This document shows positions 5,798-10,519 of a DNA stretch of 10,519 bases, one piece after another; positions within the stretch are counted from its first letter, which is position 1; each line of letters starts with the position of its first letter. Source of the DNA: CAYRGS01 sp964423875 (GTDB taxonomy: Bacteria > UBA8248 > JACPRG01 > G963555815); the NCBI GenBank assembly GCA_964423875.1, contig CAYRGS010000115.1, forward strand, positions 1 through 10,519. Reading direction: 5' to 3'. Made by a program: the position numbers and the translations under genes. The notes under the pieces are model-generated. The model was not told where the DNA came from, did no database searches, and saw nothing but the letters and a program-made list of their open reading frames with translations.

Positions 5798-6685
5798 TCA
5801 AAGCCCCAGGACGGCCGCCGGGTTCTCCACCATCATGATCCGCAGTTCCTCCCGCGTCACGCCTTTCTCATAGAAGCATTGAGCCAGGATACCGAGGCAA
5901 TCCGGGGGCGGGGGGTTGTGGCGCGGACCCGTGTCGGAAATCATGACGAAGCTTCGGGCACCGATCTCCGCTATCGCGCTACGCATCAATCCCAAAGACT
6001 GTCCCTCCCACGCCCAGAACGGCGATAGGTTCCCGTATTCCAATTCAGCCAGCGCGCCCAGGGAGGTCAGCGCCTTGACCTGGTCGATGGGCATCCGGGG
6101 GATCTTGTAAAACGGGTGCTGGATGATGACACGGGGAGCGCCCCGCTCAAGCGCGGCGCGCACGAGCAGGTCCGAATCCGTCGCGTTCAGGTGGCCGGTT
6201 GCGAGCGCAGCGTTTCCCTCATGGGCCAGGATGTCCAGAATGTCCTGACAGTCCCGCGTGAGCCGGCCTTCCCGAACGATGGATACCCGTTCTACGCTAC
6301 GCGCCCCGCTCTGTTGGGTGTCGTAGCCGCCGGTGGCGCCGAAGACAGCGGCGTGCCCGTCGGCGTCGACTGTGGGCATCCAGACGATTTTGGCACCGAG
6401 ACGGACGGCCGTTTCGACGGCCGTGGGGTTGACGCCGCCGGTGTGGCCGTTGAGGACGATGCCGCCGAAAACGTCGATGTCCTCAAAGGCCTGCCCCGCG
6501 TTATAGGCCCGCCCCACCGTGGATTCGAAATGGCACTTGAGCACCACGGCCCGCATCCCGCGCTCGCGGGCCCGCCGGATTAGCCCCCGGTCGTCCAGCA
6601 GGCGGGGAAACAGATCCGGGTAGGGATGACAGTGCAGATCGATCGCGCCTTCGAGCGTGATGAGGTCCGGGATCATCTGTTTCAC
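5798..6685 (-). CDS. DUF6282-like metal-dependent hydrolase (amidohydrolase-type TIM barrel)
   Basis: The 295-aa protein opens with AIDLHCHPYPDLFPR, an HxH metal motif on the first barrel strand (His18, His20). It continues with VVLKCHF, FGGIVLNGHTGGVNP, KIVWMPTVDADGH, ALATGHL (about His165), VIIQHPF (about His190) and MISDTGPRHNPPPPD (about Asp251), the ordered His/Asp set expected of an amidohydrolase-like barrel. The pattern matches my recollection of DUF6282 proteins, which have no established substrate. The frame is open far upstream to 7240 only because it shadows the decarboxylase gene. I choose the GTG at 6683-6685 (MKQMIPDL), seven bases after GGGGAA; the ATG nine bases later would have poor spacing. 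It follows the decarboxylase beta gene by 77 bp and is probably the last gene of that operon. Confidence 0.85.
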   Translation of the reverse strand: MKQMIPDLITLEGAIDLHCHPYPDLFPRLLDDRGLIRRARERGMRAVVLKCHFESTVGRAYNAGQAFEDIDVFGGIVLNGHTGGVNPTAVETAVRLGAKIVWMPTVDADGHAAVFGATGGYDTQQSGARSVERVSIVREGRLTRDCQDILDILAHEGNAALATGHLNATDSDLLVRAALERGAPRVIIQHPFYKIPRMPIDQVKALTSLGALAELEYGNLSPFWAWEGQSLGLMRSAIAEIGARSFVMISDTGPRHNPPPPDCLGILAQCFYEKGVTREELRIMMVENPAAVLGL

Positions 6686-6692
6686 GTTTACG

Positions 6693-6698
6693 TTCCCC
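6693..6698 (-). promoter_or_regulatory. Shine-Dalgarno sequence favouring the GTG start of the DUF6282-like gene
   Basis: GGGGAA on the minus strand lies seven bases before the GTG at 6685 and sixteen before the alternative ATG at 6676. Confidence 0.5.
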
Positions 6699-6762
6699 GC
6701 CTGGGAGACCCGCGCCGAATCCCCATCGGATGACCCGACGGAATTAGGGGGGGAGCGACGCT

Positions 6763-7389
6763 CTATGCGCTGACGTTGCGTCCTTGCTTGAATCGGGAGG
6801 GCACGTAGAGCGGCGCGCCGATGGCATCCATGAAGCGCTGCTTGATTGCGGCCGGGTTGAACGGGAACGGCGGGACGACGATTTGGGGATCGGATTCCAT
6901 CGCCAGGGACAGCAGGGAAGGCCCTCCGCCTTCGATGGCCGAGGCAAAGATTTTTCGGAAATTCTCCGGGGAGCGCACGTTCTCCGCCCGCTGAAAACCC
7001 GTGGACCGGGCGACCTGCGCCAAGTCCAGGGTCTGATGCCCCAGGGGCTGGCCACCCGATGAGGCGTACACCCGGTTGTAGGCGAGGAGGACTGTGAGGT
7101 TCCCGGGGGCGAGCGCGCCGATGGTCACCAGCGTCCCGAAATGCATGACGAGCCCGCCGTCCCCCTCGGCGCAAACGACCTTCCTGTCGGGGAGCGAGGC
7201 CGCGACTCCTACGGCCATGGGCAGGGCGAGGCCCATGCAATCCTCGATGTAGAAGTTCTCCGGCCGGTCCCGCAGGCAGGCCCAGAGATAGGAGGCGTTG
7301 CCGAGGGAGGTGATGACCAGGGCGTCATCCGGAAGGGTCTCCGCCATGACTCTGTAATAGTCTTCCCGGCTCGGGGCGGTAGTGTTCAC
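6763..7389 (-). CDS. TPP-dependent decarboxylase, beta (TPP-binding) subunit, sulfopyruvate/phosphonopyruvate decarboxylase type
   Basis: The 208-aa protein matches the C-terminal, diphosphate-binding half of TPP decarboxylases. The motif starts at AEGDGGL (GDG at 76-78) and ends 27 residues later at LAYN (Asn105), where most relatives have NN. ITSLGNASYLWA (27-38) and IEDCMGLALPMAVGVA (48-63) are the usual glycine-rich entry segments, and TLDLAQVARSTGF (120-132) is typical of ComE-like subunits. The partner alpha gene supplies the pyrimidine-binding half, so the active site forms between them. The expected reaction is decarboxylation of a 2-oxo acid to an aldehyde; sulfopyruvate, phosphonopyruvate or an unrelated oxo acid cannot be told apart. 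The start is GTG, overlapping the alpha stop codon as GTGA, with AAGGAGG ten bases upstream. This coupling implies equal amounts of the two subunits. Confidence 0.9.
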   Translation of the reverse strand: MNTTAPSREDYYRVMAETLPDDALVITSLGNASYLWACLRDRPENFYIEDCMGLALPMAVGVAASLPDRKVVCAEGDGGLVMHFGTLVTIGALAPGNLTVLLAYNRVYASSGGQPLGHQTLDLAQVARSTGFQRAENVRSPENFRKIFASAIEGGGPSLLSLAMESDPQIVVPPFPFNPAAIKQRFMDAIGAPLYVPSRFKQGRNVSA

Positions 7390-7901
7390 CAGGCGATGTC
7401 CTCCTTGGCGAGGAGCAGAACGAAGGGGACGGAAGCCTCCTCGGCGTTGAGGGCCGCGCGCTCGACCTGAGGACCGATGGCCTCCCCGGGCTCCGCCAGG
7501 GCGTACCGGACGCCGAATCCCTGAGCCACGGGCTCGGTCACCCTGCCTTTCGGGATGTGGTAGACGATCGGGTCCCGCGTTGAGCCCCGATAGGAGCAAA
7601 GGACGAGGATGGGAAACTCATAGCGCTGCGCCAGGGAGACCATTCCCGCCCCCATCGTGAGAAGCCCGGCGTTCTGAATGAGCAGAACCGTGCGCTTGCC
7701 GGTCAACCGCGCCCCGCACGCGATGGCCAGGGCCTCCTCTTCATGGGTTGCGCGAATGAGAAGGAAGTCCGGGTCGCGCTCCATTTCCTCCAGAACCCCG
7801 CCCAGCCAACTGTCCGGGACGCACACGGCCACCTGGAAATTGAGACGCTTCAGGGTGTCGAGCACCTCCGAGGGCCGATGCACGGTTGCTGGGTTATTCA
7901 C
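7386..7901 (-). CDS. TPP-dependent decarboxylase, alpha (pyrimidine-binding) subunit, sulfopyruvate/phosphonopyruvate decarboxylase type
   Basis: The 171-aa protein is the N-terminal half of a split TPP decarboxylase (ComD-like). VAVCVPDSWLGGVLEEM (24-40) is the entry segment. RATHEEEALAIACGARLTG (50-68) contains the conserved Glu cluster 54-56, one of which should activate the thiamine ring. VLLIQNAGLLTMGAGMVSL and ILVLCSYRGSTRDPI (98-112) follow, as in sulfopyruvate and phosphonopyruvate decarboxylases. It overlaps the beta gene by four bases. The start is a GTG with only a modest GAGG seven bases upstream; the first ATG (residue 40) is well inside the domain. In methanogens the paired enzyme serves coenzyme M synthesis and in other bacteria sulfonate or phosphonate metabolism. 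No phosphoenolpyruvate mutase or sulfonate gene is nearby, so the substrate here is open. Confidence 0.9.
   Translation of the reverse strand: MNNPATVHRPSEVLDTLKRLNFQVAVCVPDSWLGGVLEEMERDPDFLLIRATHEEEALAIACGARLTGKRTVLLIQNAGLLTMGAGMVSLAQRYEFPILVLCSYRGSTRDPIVYHIPKGRVTEPVAQGFGVRYALAEPGEAIGPQVERAALNAEEASVPFVLLLAKEDIAW
7400..7406 (-). promoter_or_regulatory. Shine-Dalgarno sequence for the decarboxylase beta subunit, inside the alpha gene
   Basis: AAGGAGG on the minus strand lies ten bases before the overlapping GTG start at 7389. It is a strong site for a coupled gene. Confidence 0.75.
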
Positions 7902-7990
7902 GTGGGAGCCTCTGTTTCGGGAGGGGGGGCATCCCGCCCGCCGCCGGGCTGGAGGGTCACCGACCCGCGCCCAACCTACCCATCGTCGGG

Positions 7991-8008
7991 TCGGACAGAT
8001 CCGTCCGA
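7991..8008. other. 18-bp near-perfect palindrome after the hyuB-like gene
   Basis: TCGGAC at 7991-7996 and GTCCGA at 8003-8008 flank GATC, leaving a single mismatched pair. It sits between the 21-bp repeat unit and the decarboxylase alpha gene. It could form a hairpin in the transcript or act as a protein site; no T-run follows. Confidence 0.45.
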
Positions 8009-8029
8009 GATTCGCGTAATCCGTAAATC
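8009..8029 (-). repeat. Third unit of the 21-bp intergenic repeat
   Basis: Read on the minus strand it shares GATTAC, the flanking C residues and the end pattern with the units at 5282 and 5376: 14 and 15 of 21 positions, with differences that are transitions. It begins two bases after the hyuB-like stop codon, inside the operon. Confidence 0.45.
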
Positions 8030-8031
8030 CC

Positions 8032-10203
8032 TCACGGCCTCACCCGCACCTCGTCATAGAGCAGCGGGTCTTTGGGCAGGGCGACTTCGACGTCCAGAAG
8101 CCGGCCCGTTTGTGGGCACAGGAACCAGCGCATCTCGAACAGGCCGCTTGTCGAGCGGCGCGGACCGGCCTCGGTCAGCGGAACTTTCGCGACGGCGCAG
8201 TGGTCCTTCCAGTTCTCGTCGATTCCGCAAAGGACGTGGCCGCTCCGGGTGCATTCAATGTACGTCTTGCCGTCCACGCCTTTCACGGTGCGCAACGCCT
8301 CGCTCAGGTTGTGGAAAGGGGCGTTCTCTTCAATTTTCACCTGCGGACCCGGCCCGTTCCCTTGGGCGGCTTCGAGCCGCTTCTCCAGAAGCTCACGCCT
8401 GTGCCGGGCGGTCGCCTCCGCGTCGAGCGCCGGACGCCGATCCGGTCCCGCGTCCTTCAGGATGACGCCGTAGAGCCTTTCAGCCCATTGCCGGGAGACC
8501 ATCCCGGCGATGACGTCCTCCACGACGCGCCCGGAGTCCCGTTCCAGGGGATCGCCGTATCCGCCGCCGCCGCCGAAGCATCCATGGAGCAGCTCGCCCT
8601 TCTCAAGGGTGTACTCCCCCCAGTCGGCGGGGGCGCGCCTGCCGCCGAATTCTTCCACTCGCTCCGGAAAGCCTTCGCCGCCCAAGACCTCGTACACGTC
8701 CTTCCCTTGGTAGAGGGCAAAGTTCGTGTTGTTTCCGGGGAGACCGCCGGAGAAGCCCAGGGACCGAGTGAAATCCGTTCCCGTGCAATAGAGAACCAGG
8801 TTGATTCGGTCCCCCTTGGCGCCGTGGGCGGTGAGGCCGAACTCGGTCGTCAGCCCGCCCCGGAACAGACCCGCCCCCGCTGAGTCTTTCTGGAGGCGAT
8901 GGAAGGTGTACAGGATGGGGAGGTTGAGCTCCTCGAACTCGATGTTAGGCGTCCGATTGATCGGATTGGGGATCGTCCCAGCGAAATCGACGCCGTCCCG
9001 AAAGGTGCGCGCCCCACCGCATCCGCCCATGTTCTGTGTGATGGTCGAGACGACAAATTTTTCCCCTTTGGTTCCCGTTACGGTCGTAGGCGTTTGCGCA
9101 CCCTGCCAGACGCAGGTGGCTTCTTTGCGGTACGCGTCGCTGGCTACCAGCATCTTCGAGATGGACTCCAGGGCGACGGCGTTGATCAGGCCGATCCCGG
9201 TGAGGGTGGCCAGGCAGTTCGGTGCGGGGCGCGTGCAGTTGACCAGGCTCCCCTTTGGCGCATTCATCGTAACCGGCTTCAGCATCCCGTCATTCCAGAG
9301 GATGTCGTAGCCCAGGAGTGGGAACACGGGGGCGAGAACCGCACCATAGCTTCCCCAGTAGGCCGAGTTGAATGGAACGGGCGATTGCGGGCTGGTGCCG
9401 GTGAAGTCGAAGTGAACCGCATCGTCCGTCTTCGTCATCGCGAGGTTGACGACGTAGTTCTGCCCCTCGGCCTCGATGTAGTGCCGGGTCCGCCAGGTTC
9501 CGTCGGGTAGCTCCCGGAGCCTTTTTCGAAAAAGAGTCTCGGACTCGTCGAGCAGCCCCTGGGAGACTTCGTCCACCGTTTCCTGGCCGTACTTATCCAT
9601 CAGCTCGGTCAGCCGCTCCTTCACGGTGACGTTCGCGGCGATTTGTGATCGGAGGTCGAGGGCGACGTTTTCCGGAACCCGCACCATGTTGAGCAGCGTG
9701 TTCCAGACGTCTTTTCGGACAACGCCCCGCTCCACGATCTTGATGCCCGGACACATGATCCCTTCGTGGTAGATCTCCCGGGAATGGGGGGCGAAGCCGC
9801 CGGCGTTGATGGCGCCGATGTCACGCCAGTGGACGAAGTTTGCGCTCCAGGCGACCAGTTTGTCCCGATAGAAGATCGGGGAGATCACATACGCGTCCGA
9901 GCTGTGCAGGGCCGCGACGTAGGGGTCGTTGATCAGGAACACGTCGCCGTCGTAGACGCCGGGGTTCTCTTCGTACTCGCGCAGGACGTGCCTGCACGCC
10001 TCGCCGGCGCCGGGCAGAGCGTGGAGGTACCCCATCACCGCCATCAGGAGACCCCCGTTGGCGCGGTACAGGCCCACGAGGAGGTCATGGCCCTCCGTCG
10101 TCGTCGAGGAGCCGGAGATGTGCTTGAGCGTGATGACCGCCTCGTCCACGACGCGCATGAGCTTGTGGCGGATGATCTCGAACGTGAAGGGATCGACGCT
10201 CAC
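8032..10203 (-). CDS. HyuB/acetone-carboxylase-alpha-like subunit with a C-terminal gamma-like module
   Basis: Residues 1 to about 590 form a complete hydantoinase B/oxoprolinase domain. It begins DPFTFEIIRHKLMRVVDEA, has GDVFLINDPYVAALHSSD, HWRDIGAINAGGFAPHSREIYHEG, NALD-type linker NVALDLRSQIAANV, HFDFTGTSPQSPVPFNS and a closing GGGGGYGDPLERD. The domain acts with HyuA in ATP-dependent opening of hydantoins or oxoproline, or in acetone/acetophenone carboxylases. From about 626 to 723 a further module follows (NLSEALRTVKG, CTRSGH at 651-656, RWFLCPQTGRLLDVEV at 692-707, PLLYDE). It resembles the separate small gamma subunit of acetone carboxylase. The zinc-ribbon CxxC pairs of such modules appear halved: CTRSG and CPQTG. 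The total of 723 residues is longer than plain HyuB (about 550-600). A GTG start follows AAGGAG by nine bases, six bases after the hyuA-like stop. The fusion favours a carboxylase over a hydantoinase, but this is inference. Confidence 0.9.
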   Translation of the reverse strand: MSVDPFTFEIIRHKLMRVVDEAVITLKHISGSSTTTEGHDLLVGLYRANGGLLMAVMGYLHALPGAGEACRHVLREYEENPGVYDGDVFLINDPYVAALHSSDAYVISPIFYRDKLVAWSANFVHWRDIGAINAGGFAPHSREIYHEGIMCPGIKIVERGVVRKDVWNTLLNMVRVPENVALDLRSQIAANVTVKERLTELMDKYGQETVDEVSQGLLDESETLFRKRLRELPDGTWRTRHYIEAEGQNYVVNLAMTKTDDAVHFDFTGTSPQSPVPFNSAYWGSYGAVLAPVFPLLGYDILWNDGMLKPVTMNAPKGSLVNCTRPAPNCLATLTGIGLINAVALESISKMLVASDAYRKEATCVWQGAQTPTTVTGTKGEKFVVSTITQNMGGCGGARTFRDGVDFAGTIPNPINRTPNIEFEELNLPILYTFHRLQKDSAGAGLFRGGLTTEFGLTAHGAKGDRINLVLYCTGTDFTRSLGFSGGLPGNNTNFALYQGKDVYEVLGGEGFPERVEEFGGRRAPADWGEYTLEKGELLHGCFGGGGGYGDPLERDSGRVVEDVIAGMVSRQWAERLYGVILKDAGPDRRPALDAEATARHRRELLEKRLEAAQGNGPGPQVKIEENAPFHNLSEALRTVKGVDGKTYIECTRSGHVLCGIDENWKDHCAVAKVPLTEAGPRRSTSGLFEMRWFLCPQTGRLLDVEVALPKDPLLYDEVRVRP

Positions 10204-10209
10204 GGCGCG

Positions 10210-10519
10210 CTACTCCTTCAGGGGAATGATGACGTTCTTGTACATGTCCAACACCGCCTTCTGGCCTGGCTGGAGGACGATGGTCGTGACCGGTGTCACG
10301 ATGACGGCGGGGCCGTCCACAGCGTTGCCGTGCTCGAGGAGGTCGTAGCGGTAGACCCCGGTTTCGCACCTCTCGCCGTTGAAGAAGACCGGCCGTTGGT
10401 GGATCAGGGCCTTCCCGGGATCCGGGCCCGCCTTTTCGAATGTCCGGAGCGTGGGCTTGGGAAGCTTCCCTACGGCCCGCAAATGGAAGCTGATGATCTC
10501 CATCCCCGCTTCCTGATAG
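10210..10519 (-). CDS. HyuA/acetone-carboxylase-beta-like subunit, C-terminal fragment (cut by the window edge)
   Basis: The frame is open from the right edge to a TAG at 10210-10212, giving the last 102 or so residues of a protein normally near 680-720 aa. Visible elements are MEIISFHLRAVGKLPKP, then RPVFFNG, TGVYRYDLLEHGNAVDGPAVIVT with TTIVLQPGQKAVLDMYKNVII, the usual C-terminal barrel of HyuA proteins (GPAhIxxxxTTxxxxPG). The ATP-binding N-terminal part is not in the window. The ATG at 10503 lies inside the domain and is not the real start. The family subunit uses ATP to activate the substrate or bicarbonate and works as a complex with HyuB, whose gene follows six bases later. Confidence 0.88.
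   Translation of the reverse strand, partial: YQEAGMEIISFHLRAVGKLPKPTLRTFEKAGPDPGKALIHQRPVFFNGERCETGVYRYDLLEHGNAVDGPAVIVTPVTTIVLQPGQKAVLDMYKNVIIPLKE
10213..10218 (-). promoter_or_regulatory. Shine-Dalgarno sequence for the hyuB-like gene, within the end of the hyuA-like gene
   Basis: AAGGAG on the minus strand ends just before the hyuA-like stop codon and lies nine bases before the GTG at 10203, indicating coupled translation. Confidence 0.7.

Noticed and set aside
4942..6028. Two plus-strand open frames crossing the gene-free stretch
   Set aside because: They consist partly of antisense coding DNA and partly of repeats and hairpins, and their translations show no domain or biased composition expected of a real gene.
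6686..7240. Long in-frame extension upstream of the DUF6282-like gene (480-aa frame)
   Set aside because: It runs through the decarboxylase beta gene in another frame, is rich in Arg/Pro/Gly as out-of-frame GC-rich DNA usually is, and the domain starts only at about 6676.
7391..7599. Upstream in-frame extension of the decarboxylase beta gene
   Set aside because: It lies wholly inside the alpha gene; the GTG overlapping the alpha stop has the strong ribosome binding site and gives the family length.
8110..9510. Long plus-strand open frames opposite the hyuB-like gene
   Set aside because: Antisense shadows of a protein with continuous family motifs; common in GC-rich DNA.

Overview
This is a GC-rich bacterial window, probably one end of a metagenomic or draft contig. 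No ribosomal gene, tRNA or other taxonomic marker is present, so the lineage cannot be named. Gene content (a hydantoinase/acetone-carboxylase-type pair, a split TPP decarboxylase, ring-cleavage dioxygenase genes) and heavy use of GTG start codons fit a high-GC soil, sediment or marine heterotroph. That placement is inference only. Nine of the ten genes lie on the minus strand. The exception is a broken macro-domain gene at the left edge, which converges on the rest.

Reading the minus strand from right to left in the window: (1) a tightly packed cluster at 10519-5798 holds the C-terminus of a HyuA/acetone-carboxylase-beta-like subunit, a 723-aa HyuB-like subunit with a gamma-like C-terminal module, two small subunits of a TPP-dependent 2-oxoacid decarboxylase (sulfopyruvate/phosphonopyruvate decarboxylase type) overlapping by 4 bases, and a DUF6282-like metal-dependent hydrolase. 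(2) A gene-free stretch of about 635 bp at 5163-5797 carries an inverted pair of a 21-bp repeat and several hairpins. (3) A cyclase/kynurenine-formamidase-like hydrolase (5162-4374), an AT-rich island and an M20-family peptidase/deacylase homologue (4156-2861) follow. (4) A YqgE/AlgH-family protein with an added N-terminal membrane or export segment (2789-2061) follows, then a run of hairpins. (5) The two subunits of protocatechuate 3,4-dioxygenase, pcaH and pcaG, end the series at 1808-519.

The layout suggests catabolism of aromatic or amide-containing compounds. An ATP-dependent carboxylase or hydrolase (HyuAB type), a thiamine-dependent decarboxylase and several metal hydrolases could feed intermediates inward, and PcaHG opens the ring of protocatechuate. 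No other pca-pathway gene and no regulator is visible, so PcaHG appears detached from the usual beta-ketoadipate cluster. The least conventional unit is the hyuA-hyuB(gamma fusion)-decarboxylase alpha-decarboxylase beta-DUF6282 cluster. It looks like one operon, and I do not know its substrate.
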